A DNA stretch of 8,688 bases from contig CAUDIU010000073.1 of the NCBI GenBank assembly GCA_958449715.1, forward strand, positions 1-8,688, given 5' to 3'. Of this stretch, positions 1 to 6,449 are shown piece by piece (the first letter of the stretch is position 1; every line of letters starts with the position of its first letter). Made by a program: the position numbers and the translations under genes. The DNA is from an uncultured Clostridium sp. GTDB lineage: Bacteria > Cyanobacteriota > Vampirovibrionia > Gastranaerophilales > Gastranaerophilaceae. The notes beneath the pieces were generated by a model that was given only the letters and a program-made list of their open reading frames with translations, had not been told where the DNA came from and searched no databases.

Positions 1-696
1 TTTTTTATTTTGAAGCTTACGTCCAAATACTCGTTTTTCTGGTTTGATTTTTTTATTTAATTGTCCACTTGGAGTCAATAAAGGTAACAATTTTGTGGGC
101 TGAGAACTATCAAAATAGAAAAATTTTAAAGGAACAGGTCTAAAATCAGTATCAACTAATTCAGTTTTAGAATGTACAGTATTAATCCAATCAGTAAGTT
201 CCTGAGCATTAGCAACTGTTGCAGAAAGTGCTATAATTTGAACATTAGTAGGACAATAAATAATACTTTCTTCCCAGACAGTACCACGTTGTTCATCATT
301 CATATAATGGACTTCATCAAGTACAACATATTTTACATCTTTCATATTATCTGTAACTGAGCCAAAATTCGTTCCATACAACATGTTACGGAATACTTCT
401 GTCGTCATTACAACAATTTGAGCATTACGATTAATCGATGTATCACCTGTCAAAAGCCCTACTTTTTCAGCCCCATATTTTTCTCCAAAATCATAGTATT
501 TTTGATTAGACAGAGCTTTTAAAGGAGTTGTATAAAAAATCCTATTTCCATTTTCTAATGCTCTGTGAATTGCATGTTGAGCAATAACTGTTTTTCCAGC
601 ACCAGTTGGGGCACATACAACAACACTTTCTCCTTCATCAATATAATTACATGCCTCTTTTTGAAAATCATCAAGCTCAAATGGAAATTCGTACAT
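1..696 (-). CDS. Ski2/Mtr4-like DExH-box RNA helicase, N-terminal part (3' end beyond window)
   Basis: Translating leftward from the ATG at 696 gives 232 open codons to the window edge. The helicase core motifs appear in order: a Q-motif-like FQKEA at residues 11-15, Walker A APTGAGKT at 29-36, motif Ia PLKALSNQ at 58-65, TGD at 83-85, a TTEVFRN motif at 98-104, the Walker B DEVH box at 127-130 and SAT at 158-160. DEVH together with PLKALSNQ and TTEVFRN is typical of the Ski2/Mtr4 branch of superfamily 2, whose members unwind RNA using ATP; bacterial and cyanobacterial members are long proteins. Only the first RecA-like domain and the start of the linker are present here. The start is fixed by AGGAG five bases upstream; a nearby ATG at 700 is out of frame and soon meets stops. 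The gene lies 70 bp downstream of the membrane-protein gene on the same strand. The family call is firm; the cellular role in RNA turnover or ribosome maturation is inferred. Confidence 0.9.
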   Translation of the reverse strand, partial: MYEFPFELDDFQKEACNYIDEGESVVVCAPTGAGKTVIAQHAIHRALENGNRIFYTTPLKALSNQKYYDFGEKYGAEKVGLLTGDTSINRNAQIVVMTTEVFRNMLYGTNFGSVTDNMKDVKYVVLDEVHYMNDEQRGTVWEESIIYCPTNVQIIALSATVANAQELTDWINTVHSKTELVDTDFRPVPLKFFYFDSSQPTKLLPLLTPSGQLNKKIKPEKRVFGRKLQNKK

Positions 697-766
697 TCAT
701 ACTCCTATATCTATATTACTTATATTATTCCACAAATTACAGATTTTTAAAATTTTTTTAAGAAAT

Positions 767-1432
767 TTAATATAAAGTAAACCACAAACGTTTTTCATCA
801 TAAGATGTTGAATAATTTTTTCCAAATTTTTCAAAAAATTTAACAAGTAAATTTAGAGCTTTTTTAGAACAAATATAAAATTTTATATCCCCGAAATCAG
901 TTGTTATTGTAACAACAGATTTGTGATAGAAAGAAAAATTAAAAGCAGGAGTCTCACCCCAACGCCAAGAATAATGATAAGGACATATTTCAGTAATATT
1001 AATACTGATTGCTCTTTCAATAGAAAGTGGCTTATTGTTAATATACAACATTCCATTTACAAAATCTAATTTTATATTTTTAGCAAATAATGAATTCAAA
1101 AATATTTTTAAATTTGGAAGCCCTAAAAAGTAAAGCAAAAATAATCTTAACCCATTACCACCAACAGTCTGACTAAAAAAAGTCTTTGACGAAAAAAATA
1201 CATAAACTATAAGAATTAAATAAACAAAAGCTGAAATTATTTGAATATAATAATTTATACAAGTAAGCTCAGAAACTACATTCCTATTATCTGCTTTTTC
1301 AATATAACATTTACTGGAATTAAAATCACCCATACAAATAATATAAACCAAAAAGAAGAAAATAGCAAAAAAAACACTCTCAAGAAATAAGAGTGCTTTT
1401 TTATTAAAATTTTTAATTTTAGATTTTATCAA
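767..1432 (-). CDS. Hypothetical two-helix membrane protein downstream of serS
   Basis: I do not recognise this 221-residue protein. It has two hydrophobic segments at about residues 13-33 and 60-80, a shorter amphipathic stretch near 96-116, and a C-terminal half (about 120-200) that alternates short strand-like pieces and ends in a helix, KKALNLLVKFFEKFG. That half could be a small beta-rich cytoplasmic domain, perhaps PH-like, but this is a guess from pattern only. The longest frame starts at a TTG that overlaps the last 14 bases of serS, with no convincing Shine-Dalgarno site. Residues 11-22 are encoded by what looks like the serS transcription terminator, so the true start or expression mode is uncertain. 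The next in-frame ATG, at 1333 (residue 34), would remove the first membrane segment and also lacks a ribosome-binding site. The frame stays open for its whole length and the product reads like a real membrane protein, so it is probably a gene. Confidence 0.65.
   Translation of the reverse strand: MIKSKIKNFNKKALLFLESVFFAIFFFLVYIICMGDFNSSKCYIEKADNRNVVSELTCINYYIQIISAFVYLILIVYVFFSSKTFFSQTVGGNGLRLFLLYFLGLPNLKIFLNSLFAKNIKLDFVNGMLYINNKPLSIERAISINITEICPYHYSWRWGETPAFNFSFYHKSVVTITTDFGDIKFYICSKKALNLLVKFFEKFGKNYSTSYDEKRLWFTLY
1367..1402 (-). terminator. Rho-independent terminator of serS, inside the next ORF
   Basis: On the minus strand a perfect six-base stem, CACTCT/AGAGTG, encloses a nine-base loop. 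It is extended by a G-T pair and flanking A and T runs, and is followed by eight T residues. It begins 16 bases past the serS stop codon, the usual position for an intrinsic terminator. It lies within the first 22 codons of the membrane-protein frame. Confidence 0.8.
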
Positions 1433-2684
1433 ATCCAGTGTATTTTCTTAAAACTTCTGGAATTATAATTGTACCATCTTCTTGTTGATAATTTTCAACG
1501 ATTGCAGCAAATGTTCTACCAACAGCAAGACCAGATCCGTTAATAGTATGTACAAATTGAGTTTTTCCTGTAGCTTTATCACGATATCTTATATTTGCAC
1601 GTCTAGCTTGGTAATCTCCGAAGTTAGAACAACTTGAAATTTCTTTATACGCACCATAAGATGGCATCCAAACTTCCAAATCCCAACATTTATTTGCAGA
1701 GAAACCAATATCACCAGTAGATAGAGCTTCTCTTCTATATGGAAGTTCTAATAACTGAAGCATTTTTTCTGCATCTTCAGTTAACTTTTCATGTTCTTCT
1801 TTACTTGTTTGAGGAGTACATAATTTTACTAATTCAACTTTATTGAATTGGTGAACTCTTATCAAACCTCTTGTATCTTTACCAGCAGATCCTGATTCTC
1901 TTCTGAAACAAGGAGTATATGCTGTCATATATTTTGGCAAATCATCTTCTGATAATATTTCTCCAGAATAAATATTTGTAACAGGAACTTCTGCTGTTGG
2001 AATCAAGTATAAATCTTCATCAACACATTTATACATATCTTCTTTAAATTTAGGCAACTGACCAGTTCCAGTCATAGTAGCTGCATTAGCCATAAATGGA
2101 GGAAGAATTTCTTCATAACCTTGTTCTTGTGTATGATAATCTAAGAAAAAGTTGATAATTGCACGTTCTAATTTTGCACCTTTACCTCTGTATAAAATAA
2201 ATCTGCTTTGAGAAATTTTTACACCACGTTCAAAATCAACAAGACCTTTTTCTTCACATAAATCCCAATGTGCTTTAAATTCAAAATCAAATTTTCTTGG
2301 TTCTCCCCATTTATAAACTTCAACATTATCATCTTCAGATAAGCCAATAGGGGTAGTTTCATCAGGAATATTAGGTGTGTGCAATAATATATCTCTTTGT
2401 TTATTATCTAATTCAGCTTGTTTTTCCTCTAATGCTTTTATTTCGTCACCTAATTTACGAACTTCCTCTTGAATTGCATCAGTATTTTCTCCATTTTTTT
2501 TCATCATACCTATTTTTTGCGAATCATTTTTTCTTTTCGCACGCAATTCATCAGCTTGGGTTTGAATTTTTCTTCTTTCTTCATCAATTTTTAAAACTTC
2601 ATCAATTGATAACTCAGGGTTTCTTCTTTTTAAAAGTTCGTTAATTTTTTCCGGACACTCTCTAATTAATTTAATATCAAGCAT
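1419..2684 (-). CDS. serS: Seryl-tRNA synthetase
   Basis: This 421-residue protein charges tRNA-Ser with serine, using ATP, in the cytoplasm (class II aminoacyl-tRNA synthetase). Residues 1-105 form the N-terminal tRNA-binding arm, with a long charged coiled coil from about 30 to 100. The catalytic domain then carries the serine-recognition TAE at 230-232, motif 2 FRRESGSAGKDTRG at 260-273, the SCSNFGDYQARR block at 351-362 and motif 3 GLAVGRT at 385-391. The length is normal for bacterial SerRS and nothing is missing. The ATG at 2684 is preceded by AAAGGTGG at good spacing. A plausible promoter lies at 2770-2798, leaving an untranslated leader of roughly 80 bases; I see no T-box-like specifier or terminator structure in it. 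The gene ends in an intrinsic terminator that overlaps the next frame. Confidence 0.98.
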   Translation of the reverse strand: MLDIKLIRECPEKINELLKRRNPELSIDEVLKIDEERRKIQTQADELRAKRKNDSQKIGMMKKNGENTDAIQEEVRKLGDEIKALEEKQAELDNKQRDILLHTPNIPDETTPIGLSEDDNVEVYKWGEPRKFDFEFKAHWDLCEEKGLVDFERGVKISQSRFILYRGKGAKLERAIINFFLDYHTQEQGYEEILPPFMANAATMTGTGQLPKFKEDMYKCVDEDLYLIPTAEVPVTNIYSGEILSEDDLPKYMTAYTPCFRRESGSAGKDTRGLIRVHQFNKVELVKLCTPQTSKEEHEKLTEDAEKMLQLLELPYRREALSTGDIGFSANKCWDLEVWMPSYGAYKEISSCSNFGDYQARRANIRYRDKATGKTQFVHTINGSGLAVGRTFAAIVENYQQEDGTIIIPEVLRKYTGFDKI

Positions 2685-2769
2685 TTTTTACCACCTTTAT
2701 ATATTCCGTTTAATTTTACTTACAAAATAAGGATTGTACTTCTTCATCAATTAAAATAGTTACGTTAAT

Positions 2770-2798
2770 ATTCTAGTTTAAATATAAGTTATAATCAA
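2770..2798 (-). promoter_or_regulatory. Predicted sigma-70-type promoter of serS
   Basis: Read on the minus strand, TTGATT (2798-2793) and TAGAAT (2775-2770) are separated by exactly 17 bases. The -10 matches the consensus at five of six positions and the -35 at four. It faces serS and sits about 85 bases upstream of its start codon. In such AT-rich DNA chance matches are common, so confidence is moderate. Confidence 0.5.
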
Positions 2799-2841
2799 GA
2801 AAAAAATTATCCTTATTAAATTGTAAAGAATTGTAGCTTTT

Positions 2842-2861
2842 CTTGACAAGTAATGTATAAT
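2842..2861 (+). promoter_or_regulatory. Predicted promoter (-10 TATAAT) of the 2885 operon with an adjoining palindrome
   Basis: A perfect TATAAT at 2856-2861 lies 23 bases upstream of the ATG at 2885 and is directly preceded by TG, close to an extended -10. No good -35 sits 16-18 bases upstream. A perfect TTGACA at 2843-2848 is only seven bases away, too close to pair with this -10. It is part of the nine-base palindrome CTTGACAAG (2842-2850), which could be a repressor half-site overlapping the promoter. Confidence 0.5.
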
Positions 2862-2884
2862 GAAATTAAGGGGATTGTGTAAAT

Positions 2885-3211
2885 ATGATGTTTAAAAAAT
2901 TAGCTCAAAAACTTAATTTAGAGAAAAAAAAGCACACAAGTGCAGCAATAAACCCGTTAGACGTTGATTTTGAAGGAAGAAAAAGTGTTTTCTTAAATAA
3001 ATTAACTAAAACTGCAGTTAATATGTATGAAAGAAAATGCGATATAAAAAATTTCACAAAATTGGCACTTTCAGACCCCGAAAATGATTCTCACAACAAA
3101 ATTATGGATGAATTATTTGCCAAAGGAGTAATTGACCCATCTGACGATGACAAATTACTGGAATTATCTGATAATACAAGATTTTTAAAAGATTTAGGAC
3201 TAATTGACTAA
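2885..3211 (+). CDS. Small hypothetical soluble protein, first gene of the TMEM43-like operon
   Basis: I do not recognise this 108-residue protein. It has no membrane segment or signal peptide. The N-terminus is lysine-rich (MMFKK, EKKK), the middle is predicted helical, and the C-terminal third is acidic (PSDDDK, LLELSD, LKDLGLID), so it is probably a small cytoplasmic helical protein. AAGGGGA at 2868-2874 gives a ten-base spacing to the ATG at 2885; a second ATG follows at once (2888) and would fit less well. A TATAAT element lies just upstream. The stop is 23 bp before the TMEM43-like gene on the same strand, so the two are very probably co-transcribed and may act together, but nothing in the sequence states a function. 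Confidence 0.8.
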   Translation: MMFKKLAQKLNLEKKKHTSAAINPLDVDFEGRKSVFLNKLTKTAVNMYERKCDIKNFTKLALSDPENDSHNKIMDELFAKGVIDPSDDDKLLELSDNTRFLKDLGLID

Positions 3212-3234
3212 ATTATAAGCCTATCTAAGGAAGT

Positions 3235-4290
3235 ATGATGTTAAAAAACATATTAGGGACAACAGCATTAGGAATCATCATTCTAATTGCATCAATTTTC
3301 GCATTATTAATTAATGAACACAATTATGTAAACGCTATAAAAATAACAAATTTTGCAGAAAAAAACACAATTATTGCAGATGCAAATAATTTTAATCCAC
3401 AAAATGAAAATAAACTCGTTCATATTACAGGAAATGCTTATTCAAATCAAGTTTTAACTGATTCTATACTTAATATTCCAAATGCAATAGCTCTTTTTAG
3501 AGATACTGAAATATATCAATGGGAAGAAGTAAGAAAACATCATGATAATAATAAAATCTCATACACTTACAGAAAAACGTGGAGCAAAAATCTTATAAAC
3601 TCAGATAATTTTGAAAGTTCTGCATATAAAAATCCTAAAAAAATGAAATATGAACCTAAAAACTTATATGCACATAATATTGGTTTAGGAAAATATTATT
3701 TGTCTGAAGATATAATTAAAAACATAAATTCCATAACTAAAATAACCCAACTACCATACAATAACAAATTTAAAATATATAACGGATTTTACTTTACAGG
3801 TAACGACTATGATAATCCTCAAATAGGAGATCAAAAACTCATATATTCATATATTCCATCAGGAATAACGCTTTCTATTATTGCAAAGCAATCAGGGAAT
3901 CATCTTGAAAAAATGAACAGTAAATATGGAAATTTTTCAATTGTAATGAATGGTAAAAAAAATCTAAAAACAATGATTTATGATTATAAAAAAGATCTAT
4001 CAAACAGCACCTGGTTAATAAGGGGGATAGGTTTACTGTTTATGTTCTTAGGCTTAAATCTATTAATACAACCTCTTGTAAATCTAGGTAACAGTATACC
4101 TATTTTAGGCGAACTTACTCAAATGGCAGCTCTTATATCAACAATAATTATTACAATTGCACTCGGAACATTATCAATATCTATAGCTTGGCTTGTATTC
4201 AGACCAGAAATAGCAATCCCGCTTATAATTATTTCAATACTAACTTTAATCAGCCTAAAAAAGAAGAAAAAAGTTATAATTCCTGAATAA
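3235..4290 (+). CDS. TMEM43 (LUMA) family membrane protein
   Basis: This 351-residue protein matches the layout and sequence signature of the TMEM43 family. There is one membrane helix at about 7-27, a large non-membrane domain (28-256), and a C-terminal cluster of three helices (about 258-280, 295-318 and 319-340) ending in a basic tail, KKKKK. Family-like patterns include YQWEE at 94-98, the SYTYRKTW stretch at 109-116, INSDNFES at 121-128, KNPKKM at 132-137, the IPSG..LSIIAKQSG region at 207-221 and RGIGLLFMFLGLNLLIQPL at 263-281. Animal TMEM43 is an inner nuclear membrane and endoplasmic reticulum protein; bacterial homologues have no settled function. AAGGA at 3227-3231 is three bases from the first ATG and six from the second (3238), so initiation at 3238 is at least as likely. 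It is the second gene of the 2885 operon and its end overlaps the end of icd by 17 bp. Family confidence is high; function is unknown. Confidence 0.85.
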   Translation: MMLKNILGTTALGIIILIASIFALLINEHNYVNAIKITNFAEKNTIIADANNFNPQNENKLVHITGNAYSNQVLTDSILNIPNAIALFRDTEIYQWEEVRKHHDNNKISYTYRKTWSKNLINSDNFESSAYKNPKKMKYEPKNLYAHNIGLGKYYLSEDIIKNINSITKITQLPYNNKFKIYNGFYFTGNDYDNPQIGDQKLIYSYIPSGITLSIIAKQSGNHLEKMNSKYGNFSIVMNGKKNLKTMIYDYKKDLSNSTWLIRGIGLLFMFLGLNLLIQPLVNLGNSIPILGELTQMAALISTIIITIALGTLSISIAWLVFRPEIAIPLIIISILTLISLKKKKKVIIPE

Positions 4291-5266
4291 TAGCTTCAGT
4301 AAAATCTTTAGTTGAGGCTGTACCACCTAAATCTGCTGTAAATATTCCTCTTTCTAATGTTTTAAATAAAGCTTTTTCAATTCTTTCAGCACAAGAAAAT
4401 TCACCAATGTATTTAAGCATTTCTATTGCTGAAAGTAACAAAGCTGTAGGATTTGCTTTATTTTGACCTTTAATATCAGGAGCAGAACCATGAACAGGCT
4501 CAAATACTGCATAATCTAAACCAATGTTTGCACCTTGAGCAACACCTAACCCGCCAATCAATCCGGCACATAAGTCAGATACAATATCTCCATATAAATT
4601 TGGCAATACTAAAACATCAAATTGAGAAGGATTTTGAACTAATTGCATACACAAATTATCAACTAAAATTTCTCGTTTTTTTATTTCGGGATAATTTTCT
4701 GCTATCTTTCTATATGATTCTAAAAATAATCCATCTGAAAGTTTCATAATATTTGCTTTTGTTACAACACAGACTTCTTTTCGATTATTTTTTATTGCAT
4801 AATCAAATGCAAATTTACAAATTCGTTCAGAAGCTTTTCTTGTAATAACTTTTATACTTTCAGCTGTATCAGTATCAACTTGCCTTTCAATTCCAGCGTA
4901 CAAGTCTTCTGTATTTTCTCTTACAACTATAATATCTACATTATCAAATTTAGTTTTTACATTAGGTAAATTTTTACAAGGTCTTAAATTCGCATACAAA
5001 TCCAAAGCCTTTCGCAATTGTACATTAACAGATCTGAATCCCTTTCCGATCGGAGTAGTAACAGGAGCTTTTAATGCTACTTTATTCTCTTTAATAGAAT
5101 TTAAAACTCTCTCAGGTAATGGAGTTCCTTCTTTTTCAATAACATCAGCACCTGCTGTTTGTATATCCCAATCAATTTTTAACCCAGATGCTTCGATAAT
5201 CTTTACAACTGCATCTGAAATTTCTGGTCCTATTCCATCTCCATTAATCAAAGTAATTCTTCTCAT
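4274..5266 (-). CDS. icd: Isocitrate dehydrogenase, NAD-type (short form)
   Basis: This 330-residue protein belongs to the isocitrate/isopropylmalate dehydrogenase family and most likely oxidatively decarboxylates isocitrate to 2-oxoglutarate. The N-terminus has the family pattern LINGDGIGPEI. Substrate-site residues are visible: SVNVQLR at 79-85 (Ser79, Asn81, Arg85), Arg95, ENTEDLYAGIE at 117-127 (with Arg116 and Tyr123) and Lys170. Metal-binding aspartates are expected at Asp203, Asp227 and Asp231 (LYGDIVSDL). The cofactor loop HGSAPDIKGQNKANP (259-273) has Asp264-Ile265 where NADP enzymes carry Lys-Tyr, pointing to NAD. The SVNVQLRK serine motif and ENTEDLYAGIE favour isocitrate over isopropylmalate; homoisocitrate dehydrogenase is a less likely alternative. 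The ATG at 5266 has GAGGGT upstream, and a good promoter lies at 5304-5331. No other citric-acid-cycle gene is in the window, so a role in making 2-oxoglutarate for glutamate is plausible. Confidence 0.92.
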   Translation of the reverse strand: MRRITLINGDGIGPEISDAVVKIIEASGLKIDWDIQTAGADVIEKEGTPLPERVLNSIKENKVALKAPVTTPIGKGFRSVNVQLRKALDLYANLRPCKNLPNVKTKFDNVDIIVVRENTEDLYAGIERQVDTDTAESIKVITRKASERICKFAFDYAIKNNRKEVCVVTKANIMKLSDGLFLESYRKIAENYPEIKKREILVDNLCMQLVQNPSQFDVLVLPNLYGDIVSDLCAGLIGGLGVAQGANIGLDYAVFEPVHGSAPDIKGQNKANPTALLLSAIEMLKYIGEFSCAERIEKALFKTLERGIFTADLGGTASTKDFTEAIIQEL

Positions 5267-5303
5267 TATACCCTCAAAATATTCTGTAAAAACTTATAGA
5301 AAA

Positions 5304-5331
5304 ATTATACAACTAATGAAAATATTATCAA
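5304..5331 (-). promoter_or_regulatory. Predicted sigma-70-type promoter of icd
   Basis: On the minus strand, TTGATA (5331-5326, five of six consensus bases) and a perfect TATAAT (5309-5304) are separated by 16 bases. They face icd and start roughly 40-65 bases upstream of its ATG. This is the best promoter match in the window. The palindrome TGTTAACA (5333-5340) lies just upstream of the -35. Confidence 0.65.
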
Positions 5332-5356
5332 ATGTTAACATAACTTAACAATACAT

Positions 5357-5400
5357 AAAAAAAAAGCAATATTAAATCATAAAAATTTTTTATGTAATTA
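5357..5400 (+). promoter_or_regulatory. AT-rich leader/promoter of the 5432 gene, shared with the 6450 gene
   Basis: A run of nine A residues is followed by GCAAT, TTAAAT, ATAAAA, a T run, and then TGTAAT (5393-5398), a five-of-six match to the -10 consensus. The same ordered blocks occur upstream of the 6450 gene, where the last element is TATAAT. No standard -35 stands out; the A-run may act as an UP-like element. The call rests on the conservation between the two copies. Confidence 0.5.
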
Positions 5401-5429
5401 AGGTAGGTTATAAAAAGTTAAGTAGGTTA
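5398..5429 (+). repeat. Tandem Shine-Dalgarno-like direct repeat before the 5432 gene
   Basis: TTAAGGTAGGTTA (5398-5410) and TTAAGTAGGTTA (5418-5429) are near-identical and offset by 20 bases. The second copy puts AGTAGG five bases before the ATG at 5432 and is the likely ribosome-binding site. The first copy may be a leftover duplication or a standby or regulatory site. Confidence 0.6.
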
Positions 5430-5431
5430 AA

Positions 5432-6334
5432 ATGAACATCGGATCTATTGCATCAAAAGGATGGAATTATATTCAACGTGCAGGCAGAATTTATCCTGAT
5501 TTCGTAATGGGGACAGGTAATGAAGCCTTTACTCAGGTTATGAGAAGCACAATTAAAAATAGAGCTGCAAATGGTCAAACATATATGCAATCTGTATGGT
5601 CTGGTATTAAAGATGGTGCTAGGGCTGCAGAAAGACATAATAATATTTTAAATAAACAACAAGGTGGTTTTTGGAAAAGCACATGGCACGCACTAAAAAC
5701 AACTCCTAAGAAAATTGCTCAAGGCTGGAGGGTTGGAGGTAAACTTGCAGACCGTGCTGGTAAAACTGGACTTTCAAAAACTTGGTCTCAATTCAAAGGT
5801 TCTCTATCCGGCATAGGAAAAAGAATGCCTTTAATATTCTCATTAATGGTTGTATTACCAGAACTTCCAAATATATTTTCTGCATTTAAAGATAAAGGAT
5901 TAGTTGGAGGTGTTGCAGAAACAGGGAAAACAGCTCTTAGATTAGGAGCAGGTATGACAGCTGCAGCAATTGGACAAGCATTAATACCAATTCCAATTTT
6001 AGGCGGTATCGTGGGTTATATGGCTGGTGATTGGTTAATGAGCAAATTCACAGGCAAAAGCCATTCTGAAAAGAAAGCAGAATTAGAAGAAGCTCAACAA
6101 CAACAAATTGCACAACAACAAGCAATGATGCAACAATATAATACAAATCCATTCGGAACTAATACAAATCCAACAACAGTACAACCACAATTTAATATTC
6201 CAAAACCAACAATGACTCCAGAACAACTTATGGCTATGAAACAAATGTTATACAATAACAGTATGGCAAATCCTATGGATCAAGACTTTATGGCAATGAC
6301 ATCTGGAATGAACAGATTAAATTATTTAGGATAA
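5432..6334 (+). CDS. Hypothetical glycine-zipper protein A (Gln/Asn/Met-rich tail)
   Basis: I do not recognise this 300-residue protein. Residues 1-130 are basic and rich in Gly, Trp and aromatic residues, with repeated short helical pieces and no signal peptide. A hydrophobic segment at about 132-149 ends in LPELPNIF. A second hydrophobic, small-residue-rich region at about 168-206 (with TAAAIGQAL, LGGIVGYMAG) looks like a glycine-zipper membrane hairpin. A charged stretch, GKSHSEKKAELEEA (208-221), leads into a Gln-rich run and then a low-complexity tail rich in Asn, Pro, Met and Gln to the end. It shares this order of parts, and its leader, with the gene at 6450. TAGG-type ribosome binding occurs five bases before the ATG, and a hairpin follows the stop. 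The pattern recalls membrane-inserting or exported proteins, but no toxin, secretion or catalytic motif is visible. Confidence 0.85.
   Translation: MNIGSIASKGWNYIQRAGRIYPDFVMGTGNEAFTQVMRSTIKNRAANGQTYMQSVWSGIKDGARAAERHNNILNKQQGGFWKSTWHALKTTPKKIAQGWRVGGKLADRAGKTGLSKTWSQFKGSLSGIGKRMPLIFSLMVVLPELPNIFSAFKDKGLVGGVAETGKTALRLGAGMTAAAIGQALIPIPILGGIVGYMAGDWLMSKFTGKSHSEKKAELEEAQQQQIAQQQAMMQQYNTNPFGTNTNPTTVQPQFNIPKPTMTPEQLMAMKQMLYNNSMANPMDQDFMAMTSGMNRLNYLG
6095..6136 (+). repeat. CAA trinucleotide tracts encoding the poly-Gln stretch
   Basis: Runs of four CAA (6095-6106), three CAA (6113-6121) and two CAA (6131-6136) encode the Gln-rich segment of protein A (about residues 222-235). Such pure-codon repeats can change length by slippage in steps that keep the frame. 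Confidence 0.7.
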
Positions 6335-6335
6335 G

Positions 6336-6361
6336 AAGCGATGATTATTAAATCATCGCTT
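6336..6361 (+). terminator. Hairpin after protein A gene, probable intrinsic terminator
   Basis: A perfect 11-base stem, AAGCGATGATT/AATCATCGCTT, closes a four-base loop, starting directly after the stop codon at 6332-6334. The following T-rich stretch is interrupted (TTTAATAATTCTTAAT), so termination may be incomplete and some readthrough into the next gene is possible. Confidence 0.65.
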
Positions 6362-6375
6362 TAATAATTCTTAAT

Positions 6376-6417
6376 AAAAAAAGCAATTTTTAAATAATAA
6401 AATTTTTATATATAATA
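6376..6417 (+). promoter_or_regulatory. AT-rich leader/promoter of the 6450 gene, shared with the 5432 gene
   Basis: Seven A residues, GCAAT, TTAAAT, ATAAAA and a T run lead to a perfect TATAAT at 6411-6416, about 34 bases before the ATG. The order and spacing match the leader at 5357-5400 to within about one base. A consensus -35 is not evident. Confidence 0.55.
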
Positions 6418-6449
6418 CGGGGATTAATTTATAGGAGACAAACGGATTT

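Noticed and set aside
172..750. Two plus-strand frames of about 60 codons (172-360 and 565-750)
   Set aside because: Both are antisense, in whole or mostly, to the clearly real helicase gene. Their composition is typical of AT-rich shadows.
2375..2644. 89-codon plus-strand frame rich in Phe and His
   Set aside because: It lies wholly antisense to the coiled-coil part of serS; its Phe/Leu/His bias comes from the Glu/Lys codons on the other strand.
2685..2800. T-box or other riboswitch in the serS leader
   Set aside because: I looked for a specifier stem, a conserved T-box core and a leader terminator and found none. The leader is short and AT-rich.
6095..6136. CAA repeats as a possible CRISPR or tandem array
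   Set aside because: They are simple codon repeats encoding Gln inside an open frame, with no spacers.
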